Assembly (NCBI RefSeq): GCF_963662255.1
Contig: NC_085052.1
Location: forward strand, 33,242,654 to 33,306,653
DNA from: Cinclus cinclus
Taxonomy: Eukaryota > Chordata > Aves > Passeriformes > Cinclidae
Length of the DNA stretch: 64,000 bases
Reading direction: 5' to 3'
In this document: positions 39,896 through 51,599 of the stretch, piece after piece
Position numbering within the stretch: position 1 is the first letter of the stretch
Layout: every line of letters begins with the position of its first letter
Notes under the pieces: generated by a model
Told to the model about the DNA's origin: nothing
Databases searched by the model: none
What the model saw: only the letters and a program-made list of their open reading frames with translations
Program-made: the position numbers and the translations under genes

Positions 39896-40319
39896 AGCTG
39901 ATAAAGCTGGGCAGCAGTATTCCGGTTTGCTGATTTTCCTGCTAGATTCTATTTTAAATTTTTTTTAATGATAAGTTGCTTGGTTGTTTCTTCACTGGGC
40001 AGTTGTGGCTTGGCAGTGAAACCTGCCGTGGAATTACCACAGCCTGAAAGACTTCATGGTTATTGAAGCCCAACGTGACTTTATGATGTCACTCTTGTCC
40101 CTAAAATACAGCCTTTGGCTCAATTATTCTGCACGTGTCTCTCTTAAAGCTTTTTTTCTCCTTGGCTCCGCTGTGTGTGGAGCAATTTTTGCTGAGGAGT
40201 GGGAGCATCCTGAGGGTTAAGTGACCTAATTTCATCTGTGCTGCTTTTGTCTTTCTAACCTCAGAAGGCAGAGACCCTGAACTGAAAAGTATATAAAAAG
40301 ATTCTAATTAATATAGGAC

Positions 40320-40338
40320 AAAAAAAAAAAAAAAAAAA
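40320..40338 (+). repeat. Poly(A) tract, A19
   Basis: Uninterrupted A19. Confidence 0.9.
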
Positions 40339-43029
40339 GGGCATCCCTTGGAAAAGGGGACTGATTCCAATAATATTGTAATAAAGTATGAAGGCAAGCT
40401 CCTGGATGGAGTTCCAGCTTCCATCAGAGAGTGTCTTGTTGTTTGGGCACATTGACAAGTCACTGATGTCCTTGTCAGCTGTAAATGTCAACCTGACTGT
40501 CAGGAGGCAGCTACACGTGAGAGTGGCTGGTCTCACCTCCTGCTGCCTTGCGTGGCCCACCTGTGACAGGCAGGAAAACCTGGCTCTGAGGGGCAGCTGG
40601 GAAAGCCACATGGATTTTCTCAACCCCCTTCTCAGCACCGGCTGGCTCGGGAGGTCCCGCGACGAGCTGCTCTTCCACAGAAGGCAGGCAAAGACGAGCT
40701 CTGGGGTGGCTCTTGGGAAAAAGCCCGGTGTATTTGGGATGGGGTGCTGGGACATCACAGCTTGCAGCCTCTTTGGCCAGGTGCCTGTTGAGCTGGGGCA
40801 TTTTTACCAGGTGGAGAGGAAGAGTGTTGCTGGGTGCTCAGAGAACTCAGCTCTCCACCTGTAATTTTTTTGTCAGAACTTTCATTCCTCTTTATTGCGT
40901 TTTTTCTAATTTTTCTCTGGGCTTCTAATGATGGTGATTATGCCAAAGGTAGCACATTTCGTGTGCTGTGGAAATGACTTTCAGACCCAACTCTCAGTGC
41001 TTAAAGGGCCATTAAAACTCCTGCTTTTCAGAACTAAGCTTTGGTGTTCTCCCCACTCTATTTCCAGTCCTGCGTTAAGCTGTAAAGTAGTAAAATTGCT
41101 GACTTGATTATGTTGCATTAATTAATTATCTCTATAGCAACATGCACTGATGTCATAAATATGGGAATTCAGCAGCGCAGCTGGATGGAAGAGGAGCTAA
41201 TGGATAAATGGGGAGAAAGCTTTTATTTTTTTTAAATCTCTGCAGTAGTTAAGTAAACAGATAACTAATAAAGTAATATTTTGCACAGTTTCTCTTTCAC
41301 TGCCCCATTTCCCCTCCAGTGGAACCTTCTGCATTGCATAGGTCCTGTGTGTTCCTCCTAAAGAAGTTTTCCAAGCTGCAGGTCCTACTCTCAGCCTGCT
41401 CAAAGCACTGGGTTATCCCCTGCTTGCTTTTATACTGAAATTGAGGTAGCAGGGCTTCTCTTTGCAGCAGGAATCCCTTTGCCTTCAGCAAACCCACCCT
41501 GCTAGGGATGGCTCTCCGTAGGGGAGGGGAAGGGTGTGGATCTTGAGAAGGGAAAATACAGTTAATTTTGTCATTGTGGGGTGGAAGGGTTGACACAGTG
41601 CGAGACAAGAGCTGTCAGGAGGCAGAGGAGATGGGAAAAGTGAATTTTGGCTCTGCGAAGGCTGGGATGCTCTGCTCTGCTTCATGTGGGTACAAGCAGT
41701 TGTTACTTGTCTGGCTGCTATGAGTCCTGGGTTATCTCTGGAGGTCCTGGCTGGGCCACTGACTCTCCTAGTTTGGCACTTGGATTGAAGGCAGGATGAA
41801 CAGTGCTTGTGCAGTGGGGCTCAGAGAGAGCCCCTGTCTCCAGGAGTTTGTAGCAGATTTGGTGTCCTAAGAACCCAGCAGGAATGGCTTGTGACGATTC
41901 CTTCAAAATCAGGCTGGGAGGAGGAATAATCAGTTGTTTCAAAGGAAGAAATATGGTCAGAAGAGTGTAATTGCACTGCAGGTCTAAAGCTCCCAAAAGG
42001 CTGAGACCTGGGGCTTTTCTCTCTCTCTTTTTTTTTTTTTTTGGTCAGTCTATCTCCTGAATAATTTTGTTTTGCTGTTTGTTTGCCACCATCAGCTATG
42101 AAGCTGATCAGCCCTTACCAGTCCATCACAACGCTTGAGGAGTAGAGGTGCTCTGGGGTGAATAATTTATTCAGTTGATCTATTTTGATGTCTGTCGTTT
42201 GACAGGTCTCAGGCAGGGTCTGTGTGGAGGAGGCTGGGAATGCAGTGCTGCTATTTATACAGCACCCTGGCTCTGGGAAGTGCTGTGAGGATGTGCTTGG
42301 TGGGGTGAAGAGCTTGTGATCTGGGAGCACTTGGGAATGTCAGGCACTCCTGAGTTCATACAGCAGGAAAAGACTTTGGGACGTTCACTTAGTTTTGCAC
42401 TGCGGTGGTGAGGGTGTGCTGGGTACTGCTAGGTGAGCTCACCTAGGGAGGTGTTGAGGGATCAAACCTTTCTGTGGAGCAGCCCAGATCATGTGCCACG
42501 CAGCACCTGCTGGGGAAAGGAGGCCCCAGATATCGCTGACCTGCTCTGTACTTAATGAGCTGCCGCAGCAGGTCAGGGCAGGTTTGTTTAACTCAGAGAG
42601 TGCAGGACACTGCACAAACATCACGTTGTAAATCACCCCTCTCTGCCTGGGATATGTGCAGGAAGGGTTAAGCCTTGAAACAACCTGCCCTTTTCTACAT
42701 AAATTAAAAAACTTGTTAACTCGGTAATGTTTTGACTTCCGTTGAAAAGTGTTTATTTTGGTAGCCTGTACAAAGTTTCAGCTATTCTAAAACCCTGAGA
42801 TTTCACAGCCGAGCTTTCATGTTCCCAGCAGAGAAGGAGGTGAGATACTCAAAGAATCTCTGTTCTTATTTCAGCACTGCACTTGCCAGCCAAATTTTCA
42901 AAAGAGCCCAGTTTGCTGACATAAATGGGGTTGCTGATGTGCCGAAGGAGAAGGAAGCGCCCGAGAACATATTCCTCCCTGGGTCCAAGTCTCTCCCATC
43001 TTATCTTTCCCTTCCATATGTTTCCTCTG

Positions 43030-43500
43030 TAATGAGAGGAATTATTTATCATTAAAGTGATATATAATTTAAAAATTAAAGTTAATGAATGCTTAAATTA
43101 ATTTACTGACAAAAACAAATGTCTGTCCTTCAGATCCTATAATTTTAATTGGAGTGGGCTACGGCTTAATTAACATGTATTGACTGTAGTCCTGAGTGCC
43201 TCTATAGATGGGTGGACTGTGTTGGGAGAAATCCTCCTCGGAGATGAAGATTTGCTGATAACATTCTGAATAATTGTCTTGTGAAGAGACAGAAGTCTTT
43301 GCTGTTTTCTCTGCATAAAGCTTTATACAAAATGTATTGTTTATAATTAAGGCAAAAAATTTGGCACGGCCGTTTTATAGATGGGAAGAGAATTCTGCTG
43401 CAAAAAAATATTAATGAATTGAATCATTAATTAGGTGCACAAAGAAGACAGAAAATTGGAGGAGAGTTGGAACAAATAAAGAAGCTGATGCAACCAGAAA
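43030..43500. promoter_or_regulatory. AT-rich candidate conserved noncoding element
   Basis: Dense TAATTA/ATTAAT cores (ttaattggagtgg, ggcttaattaacatg, ttataattaagg, gaatcattaattaggtgc) over about 450 bp, without simple-repeat structure and without coding potential. The enhancer role is inference. Confidence 0.28.
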
Positions 43501-44064
43501 CTTTTTGGGGGATAAAAAGGTAGGATTCAATTTGGTGTTTACTCCCTAACTCTTTCCCCCTGGGCAGGTGTCCCCAGTTTCACGGTGGGTGATGGTGGGG
43601 ATAAGCTTTTTAGGGATGTGAGGACCACCTGCTTTGGGCCAGCAGGAGGAGAAGACATCCCAAGGCACCTCCATCCCCAGGTGTTCTGGGAGCCTGTGGA
43701 GCTGGGGACAGGCACTGCAAGCAGGAGCCCAGGGTGTGAGGAGAAAAACAGGCAATCCTCACTCCATGGCACAAAACCCTCTGCCTCATGCTGAGAACCA
43801 TTTCCCTGATCTGTTCCATGTGGCAAAGGACCCGAATCCATCTCTTTAATGAGACTTCTGTACTATTCTCTGGTGTTAATATTTTATTTTTCGTGAATGA
43901 CCAGAATGAAAGATGTGCCACGTGTCCCCTTGCAGCTTCAGCCCACAGACTGCCTGAGCTCCTCTCCAGGATTCAAGAGAGAGGTACCCCCAGGATCCTC
44001 CTGGCCCTTTGGGGCAGGTTTCAGTGCCTGCAGGGGGAGAAGCCTCAATGTGCTTGTTCCCTCT

Positions 44065-44335
44065 GGGCAGGACAAGAGGAAACAGCCTCAGGCTGCACCA
44101 CGGCAGGTTCAGGTTGGACATCAGGAAGAATTTCTTCACAGAAAAGGTCGTCAGGCGTTGGAAAAGGCTGCCCAGGGAGGTGGTGGAGTCGCCACCTCTG
44201 GACTTGCTCAAGCTGGATGTGGAACTCAGTGCTCTGGTCTGGCTGCAAGGTGATCAGTCAAAGGTTAGAGTAGATGATCTTGGAAGCCTTTTCCAACTTC
44301 AGTAGTTTTGTGATTCTATAATTCTGTGATTCTCT
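44065..44335 (+). mobile_element. CR1 LINE 3' fragment
   Basis: Contains ggacaagaggaaacagcctc, aggttggacatcaggaagaa, tttcttcacagaaaaggtcg, ctgcccagggaggtggtgga and the terminal gtgattctataattctgtga octamers. Confidence 0.94.
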
Positions 44336-44661
44336 CCGCCTTGGGTTTGAGAGGTTTTTTTTCTCCCATATCACAAACTCCAGCTTCTTCAAAACCTTTT
44401 TTTAAAAAAATTGAATTATATAGGTGCAAAGAAAATAGCCAGTCCTCTAGATTTGACTCACAGCAAAATGTTTATAAATTCAGATCCAGGTTGCAGAGAC
44501 AAGGAGTAAAACAGAAGAAGAGGGGATTTTGTGAAGTCCCTGCCCCCTGACACCACTTTCTGCATAGGGGATGGGAAGGGGGCAAACAGTGATAGTCTGG
44601 GGAGCCACTCACCCCTTTTTCTGCACCTAAGCCCACATGGAAGCTCAATGTGCTCTTTCTT
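44336..44661. other. Spacer between two inverted CR1 fragments
   Basis: Unique 326-bp sequence, nothing recognised. Confidence 0.5.
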
Positions 44662-44950
44662 AGAATCACAGAACCCTTTGGTTTGGAAGAGACTTCTAAG
44701 AAATCATCGAGTCCAACCATTAACCCAGCACTGCCAAGGCCACTGCTAAACTGCGTCCCCAAGTGCCACGTCTACACATTTTAAAAACACTTCCAAGGAT
44801 GGTGATTCTAGCACTTCCCTGGGCAGCCTGTTCCAGTGTCTGACCACCCTTTCAGTGAAGATTTTTTTCCTAATATCCAACCTAAACATCCCCTGGTGCA
44901 TCTTGAAGCCATTTCCTCTACCCTGTCTCTTTTTTAGCTGGGAGAAGAGC
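44662..44950 (-). mobile_element. CR1 LINE 3' fragment
   Basis: Starts agaatcacagaaccctttgg, then tcatcgagtccaaccattaa, cccagcactgccaaggccac, tgggcagcctgttccagtgt and tcctaatatccaacctaaac. Reverse complement, a different subfamily from the copy just left of it. Confidence 0.94.
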
Positions 44951-46284
44951 GTGACCCCCACCTGGCTACAACCTAATTAACATTTTCCTTTTGGCCTCCA
45001 TGCCCTAGAGGAGGAGGATTTTGATTCATCCAGTGGGGTTGTGTAAATGGAAACTCCTCTTCCAACTTGTCAAGCCCATCCCTTGTGCTGTCCTTTTTTA
45101 TTAATGCCGTGCACAGACAATGCCTTCCTGGAGACCTTTTTTTCCCCCCTCCAATATATTGAATAAATTCTACATCAGGAAGGAAAGTAACTTGCAATAA
45201 TGAACCATCAGTGGGTATTTAAGATTGCTTTAATGGGTCACATTGATGTAATCTCCACTTTTTCCTGGGAAGATGGTACTGGGCCATAACCTCAATTCAT
45301 ATTTATGTCAGAAGAAACTATAAGGCAGAGATGGCTCAGAAAGAGCTTTTCCCTGCTAAGCAGTCAGATACAAATGTACAAATCTGCCAGAAATATGCTG
45401 GGATTTGAAGGGAGACAGGGAAATATCCGATGTTTAGGGCATTTTTGTCTTGCCTGGAAAATTCCTGAAAAACTGGTTTCTCACCCTAGGATATGACCCT
45501 AGAAAGTGTGTGCTCATGGGCCCAGAAATGTGCAAGCTGGAGCAACTTTAGGACTACTCTTAGGAGCACTTTTATCATCTTTTTTTGCAGGTGGGCATGA
45601 GAGGTGCTGTAGTTATTCTGGTGAAAAAAAAAAATGAGGAGGGAAATAGAAATAGAGCTATATAAATGAAAGCAATGGAGGTGTATGTATATAAATAGAT
45701 ATCCATTCAATATAAATAGATATACATACAATATCAGTAATGTTTGACCTTCCAGTCATGTCCTTATGCCTGTAATTCCTTCTTGGTCAGGCCCTTCTGA
45801 AGGCCAAAAGCCAGCCCAGACTGGGGTATCAGAGACATTTGGGTTGTCTATGAAATAAAATAAAGGATGAAAATTGCATTTAAGGCCATTCCTCTTGGCC
45901 AGAAGCAGCAGCTCTGTCTTGGTCCAACGCTGCAGGAAGATGAGATAAAGTTGCAAGTTCACTCAGTCAGGATGGATGAGGGTGCAGGGGAAGGCAATGA
46001 AAATAACACAAATTCCCGGAGCTGTCTGGGCGAGGAAGGGACAAACATGACTAATGCTGCCTGAATGATTTGCACAAAAGGATTTCTTGGACAAACTTTG
46101 CCTTTCTGGAGGTAAACTGTCAGAGGGCACAATGCAAGTTTTCTGATGTGTTCATGAGTCAGAATTATTTAATGAGGGAATGGAGCAGCCATCCCCCAGG
46201 CCTTGGAGCTGGGTTACCCAGGGGACCAACGCTGCTCAGTTTCTATAAATGCTTCCAGTGGTTCCCATCTAGTCACACTTTATA

Positions 46285-46327
46285 TTTTTCTTTTTTTTTC
46301 TTTCTCTTTCTTTTTTTTTTTTTTTTT
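46285..46327 (+). repeat. T-rich tract
   Basis: Poly(T) broken by single C, ending in about T17. Confidence 0.9.
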
Positions 46328-46519
46328 GGCTCACCATCTTATTTTATTGTTCCTTCTGTCAGCCCTTTTGATGCACCTGTGAGAAGAATTATTTACTCAA
46401 GCCGTTTCTTCGGTGCGATTATCTCTTAGCAGAAAGCCAACAGCTAAAAATTAGTGGTGTAGCACATGCACATAGACTAAAGAATGAGATTTTCTTCCTT
46501 CTTTCTCTTTTCTTTTTCT

Positions 46520-46760
46520 TTTAAAGCATTCATTTGTTGAAAAATAGCATTTCAGGTCAGCTGAAATGATTTGCCTTGAGCTCAACAAAAAGATGACAAC
46601 AGAAAGTAGCAATTTGTGAAAAATCAAACCACTTTTTTGTGCATTTTTGAAATTAGTTGCTTTTGCTTCTGTTTTTTGAAGTAATGTTTGGAGCCAAAAT
46701 GAAACTAATGTTAACTTTAAAAATATGCTCTTTGGAACTTCCCCATTGAATCTTCACCCC
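46520..46760. promoter_or_regulatory. Candidate conserved noncoding segment
   Basis: AT-rich sequence with ggtcagctgaaatgatttgc, gcatttttgaaattagttgc and gaaactaatgttaac. No coding potential. Inference from appearance only. Confidence 0.2.
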
Positions 46761-49700
46761 CAGTCCCAAATTTTCTCCTTGCTTTGAATTTTGTTTAGGA
46801 AGAAATAGGCATGTTTGTCATGAGCTGGCTCACGATGATCCCACCTACCTGGCCAAAAGGAAGTAAATCCATGGTTAATCACATGGTTATTAACTGGTTG
46901 GAGCCCCCATGAACAAAAGAAACAAAGCAGAGGGAGAGCTGCCAAGCATTTGATGCTTTAATTCTGGCAAATATTTGCTTTTTTCGTTTAGTCTGCTGTG
47001 GGAAAATGTTCCTTGCATGTGTAACCTTACGTGTGGATTTAAATCCCTTTGGCTTCTCTCCTTCCAGGTGGGTCAGGGCGTTTCCCCTGAGCCAGGGATG
47101 TACCTGCAGAGCCATGGGTGAGGTCCAGCTGGGAGAGTCCTCTTGTCTCAGGCCTCCGTCCCTCTGCTCTCGGGTCCTTGCACAGTTGCTGGAGCCATGT
47201 CCATCCTCAGGGATGTGGGATGTGCATCCTGTGACTTGGATTTTCATGTGGCTTGGATTTCCACTGTTCTGAAAATGGAGAATAAACCGCTGGTGCAATC
47301 CAGGAGAAACAGGAAGGAGAGCGATATTTTTAAAGGAAAAAAGAAAGAAAGACATCTGAGCAGTCCCCAGGCTGTCCTCCTATGCCTGATAAAACTCCTG
47401 TGGCATAGCAGAGCCTGCAGGTTTCTTGGATCCTTTTGGGCATCCAAAGGACACTGAAAAACCGGGTGCTGCTGGAGGAAGAGCATCTGGAGGGGCAGTG
47501 ACACATGGTCTGCATGGATGGGGTCCCAAGGACAGATGAGCTACAGGATGGTGTCCCAGCAGCCTGGATTTTTCTGTGCTCCTGCTTGGAGCCCTCTCTC
47601 TGCTCACTGCACAGCAATGTCCCCTGAGCATGTCCCAGGAGCAGCAAAACTGCTCAGGCTTGTGTGGAAATGGAAGAATGAAGTGAGAGTTCATTTTTCC
47701 TCGCTTTCCCAACCAGGAGATTCATGAGGTGGCTGGGTGAGTTTAAGGGAACTTGCAGTCTTTTCATCATATTGATGGGTGGATGGATCGTGTGGCTTGG
47801 AGTATGTTTAAGGCTTTAATTAAATCAGGGCTGCACTCTCTGCAACGGTTCCCTGCTGCTTTAGGGAATCATTCCCAGCCTCTTCAGACCTTGTGTGCTG
47901 GGATGACCCTGGCTGGAAGCCATGTGCCCTTCATGGCACACGGAGCTGCTCCTTCACTCCCCTCCTCGGCTGGACAGGGGAGAGAAAATTTAATGGAAGG
48001 CTCAGGATCAGGACAGGGAAGGATCACGCAGGAATTACTGCCATGGGCAGAAAGGTCTCAACTTGGGGAAATGGATTTCATTTATTGCAAATCAAGTTGG
48101 AGTAATGTTAATGAGAAATAAACCCAAATCTCACAAGCACCTTCCCCCTACCCTCCCCCTTCCAGCCAGGCTTAGTTTTACTCCTGAATTTTCTCCCCGC
48201 TCCTGCCCATCGGTGCAGGGGATGAAGGATGGGGTTGTGGTCAGTTTATCCCACATTTATTGTCTCTACCTTCCCCTGCTGCAGGTGGGGTCCCTCCCAC
48301 ATGAGACCATCTCCCATGAAATATTCCAGAGTGAGTCCTCCCCACAGGCTGCAGTTCTTCACTGCAGTGGGGCTCCAGCACAGGCATCCCTTGGGATCAC
48401 AGTCTCCTTCAGGCATCCCCTTCCTCCAGAGCAAGGTCCTCCACAGGACTTCCAAGGGCTGCAGGGGACACTCTGCCTCTCCATGGGCTGCACCAGCTCT
48501 CTTGGACCCAGGAGAAGCTTCTGGCAGCTTCACAGAAGCCACTCCTGTAGCCCTGCACTACCAAATCCTGGCCATGCCAGCCCAATACACCTTGAATCAT
48601 TACTTGGTGTTAATTTTTCAGCCTAAAACAAGCTCTGGAGACCTGTTATTTTAGAGATTAAAGTTCTAGCATAAACAAACTCATATGCATGTTGTTTTCA
48701 CATGGGAGATGTTTTTAGTATCATATTTAATGTTCCAAACAAAGCCACTGCTTGTGGTGTTTTGCAGCCTGGATGCCTTTGAAAGGGTAGATAATGGACC
48801 CTGTTTGATGTTGAGCTATTTGGGGCTTTTTATTTGCATTTTGTGGCTCTTATCTTGTAAACAAAGACTCCTTTCTGTGTCTGTGGATCAGGATGTCACC
48901 CACAAAACTCCGTGGAAATGGGAGATGCCTCCAGACGTGCAAGACACAAGTTCAGGGGCAAATGGAAATGAGGGATGTAGAACATTTTCCCTTTGAGGTT
49001 TGGCTCATCCTAGCAGAGACTGGAGGTAACTTTTGTTTTTCCCATGCACCTTTGATTTTTTTTTATTTTTTAAAGCAATCCCAGACTGGCAGAGCGGGAA
49101 GCTGAATTTGCTGGAAAATTGCAATGCCTCCCCAAAATTCAATAGCTGCCCTGGGTGCTTGGCTTCTGGGCATGGCCACAATGCCAGGGGCCAGGGAAAT
49201 AAATGCCACCTGCAGAACTTCAGCTCCTTGGAAGAGGAAGAGAGCAGTGCAGAGATGTTGTTCACTTGTTGGCTCGGGGAATGAGCACCATCCCGTGGAG
49301 CTGCAGGTCTGGTTGTTATGGGAGGGCTCTCAGTTTCTTGCAGGCTCCTCATGATGTGAGCCATTGGAAAACTTGTGTCTGAGGGAGCTTAGGATGCTTC
49401 CTGCTGGTGGCCAGTGCCTGCTGGAGAGGAAAACCCAACAGGAGCAGTGGGAGGCTCTGCAGGTGCTGCTGCACCAGCCTTGTGCCACCACACAGTGAAC
49501 CTGTGGTGGCCTCTGGTCCTGAGCCCCCGAGTGTCACTGCTCCTCAAAGGCAAAAGCCACTTCCAAAGCCATCCCAGCAGGCTTCAGTGCTGTTTTGTGA
49601 GGTTCTCCCTTTGGCATCCAGAGCAGCATCTCAAATGGGAGCGTGCAGGAATGAATCGGGTCTCTGCTGCTGCGTGTGAGCGAGTTGTTCTAATGTACTT

Positions 49701-50454
49701 ATCTCTTGTTTCTGTAAAGGTTATAGAAGTAAATAATCTTGCTCTAACACAGTGTCCTTGCAGTCCCTGTGTAGCTCCATGGATAACTCTTCCTAAGGCT
49801 GACTTGTGGTGATTAATACTCTACAGAGGGGAATTACTTTTTTTTAAAGGGAGCAAAGAAGTAAAGCTTGAAGATGCTTGTTCCCTTCATGCCCCCTGTG
49901 CTTGAGGCTGACTAGCTTTTGTTTCCTCCTCCAGCTTGAGGGAACTGGTGAAATGTGCTCCTTCCTTCCCGTGATGTTGATCCCTGGCAATGTGAGGATT
50001 ACCAAGAGGCCAAAAGCATCAGGAAGTGACCTTGCTCTGCTGTAAGACCCTCCTGGCAGGCCTGGGGTGCCCAGGGGAAGCTGGCAACACCCCGTGGACC
50101 AGGTAAGCAACAGCAAGCTTCTTTCTGTGTGCTGGAGAGGGGACGTGAGCTGGGCAGGAGAGGCTGAAGTGTCTCACCCCTCCCTTCCTGGCACTTGTGC
50201 TGTGCTGAGTTCACGCTGATGCTGCTCCTGTCCCCGTAATGGGTTTTGTAGCTCTCTTCAGAGACCTGTGCTGGGTAGTGCCAAGGACTGGGAGATCACT
50301 GGGAAGTAGGTTGGTACTGCCCAAGGTTTCCCTGAACAGTGTGGCAGGGCACCAAGTACATGTAACCCAGCAGCCAGGCTTGCACCTGTTTGAAACATTG
50401 AGATTAATGAAAACTGCCCCTTTTCCCTGAATATTCTCAGTATTGTACCCCTCT

Positions 50455-50510
50455 CCATCCATCCATCCATCCATCCATCCATCCATCCATCCATCCATCC
50501 ATCCATCCAT
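50455..50510 (+). repeat. (CCAT)14 microsatellite
   Basis: Fourteen perfect CCAT units. The minus-strand reading (Trp-Met-Asp-Gly repeats) is an artefact of the tetranucleotide. Confidence 0.97.
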
Positions 50511-50799
50511 CCCATATGCTTGAACTATCTTGGGATAGCGTGGGATTACAGTTCTGCATTCTCTCCTTTTCCAGAAATGTTTTGTCTTTGTGGAGCACAA
50601 ATGTTGCCCTGAGCCATCCAGCTCCGTGTGCTCCCCACAGATGTGGTTTCTCCAAAACTTTCCATTTAGTGGTCAAACCTCTTTTGACCTTTGAAAGCTT
50701 TGGCTTGGGAGGGAAATTCTTCTACTCCAGGAAGGGATGCTGCAAAATAAATCCCACCACGGGCAAGGGAGAGGCATCTAATCTTCCTGCTCCCTAGAT

Positions 50800-50950
50800 T
50801 TAGCTCTGCTATTAGCCTGGACCCTGCACATAAAGCTAATTTTATAATTTGTAAACGCAGCTGAGCGGGTTTTATAGAGGAATGTCGGGAAGTGATGAAA
50901 TACCTTCAATAGATTTATAAAGAAGTTTAATGCATAAAGCTCTCTCCCCC
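50800..50950. promoter_or_regulatory. Candidate conserved noncoding segment
   Basis: Contains cataaagctaattttataat, ggttttatagaggaatgtcg and agtttaatgcataaagctc: AT-rich CDX/HOX-like TTTATA/G motifs in non-repetitive sequence. Inference only. Confidence 0.25.
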
Positions 50951-51562
50951 CCTTTGACCCCCCTCCTTCTGTCTTGGAGTTGCACACAACAGAAAACATG
51001 GCCATGGGAAGGGCTTTGTGGCCAGCACTCAAGCCTTTAATTTTGCTTTTACAAGACAGTTTTATAACATCAAGAAGAATGGAAAAGCTGCAAGGCATGC
51101 ACACTCAAGACGCTGTGCTCCTGGAAAGTTCTGGATGGGCTCCAGGCAATGTTTGGTGGCAAAGAAAGATGAAGGTCTTGGAAAGCAGAGGAAATAATCA
51201 GCCAAGTCCTCATCCTTCAATATTCCCGTTTCTGTGAGCTGGGAATGCCATTGGAGCTTTGGAAGGACAGAAAAAATGCATTCCTGCAATGTCACGTGTC
51301 TGAAGGTGAGTTCTGCTTGCATCAATAACAGCTTCTTCTGTTCCACCCCACTGAATTTTCCTGATGTGATGAAAATGAGCCATCCCATGATCTGCAAGAC
51401 TCAAAAACCTGCTTTTTTTTTTTTTTTGCTGGTGCTTGGGCTCTGTGTGGAGTTCTGTGTGATTTCTCTTGGTAGGAATTCCTCTGAATCAGTAAAATGT
51501 TTCCCCTTCCTGCTTTCACAGAGGAGGATGACACTTGTGGTGCCCAGTGGGTATCACTGTGA

Positions 51563-51599
51563 ATTTATTTTTTTCTTTTTTCTTTTTTTTTTTTTTTTT
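51563..51599 (+). repeat. T-rich tract
   Basis: Poly(T) with sparse C, ending in about T17. Confidence 0.88.

Larger units (their letters stand above)
39896..44064. other. Intergenic, 4.2 kb
   Basis: No recognised gene. A19 run (40320-40338), T15 run (42028-42042) and an AT-rich, possibly regulatory block (43030-43500). A 158-codon ORF at 40388-40864 and a 165-codon antisense ORF overlap in GC-richer sequence and show no family. Confidence 0.45.

Noticed and set aside
40261..40864. Overlapping 158- and 165-codon ORFs on opposite strands
   Set aside because: Mutually overlapping, no motif; explained by locally higher GC content.
48063..48626. 187-codon ORF
   Set aside because: No recognisable family; an overlapping 141-codon ORF in another frame is equally open.
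50211..50600. Protein with WMDG repeats
   Set aside because: Translation of the (CCAT)14 microsatellite.
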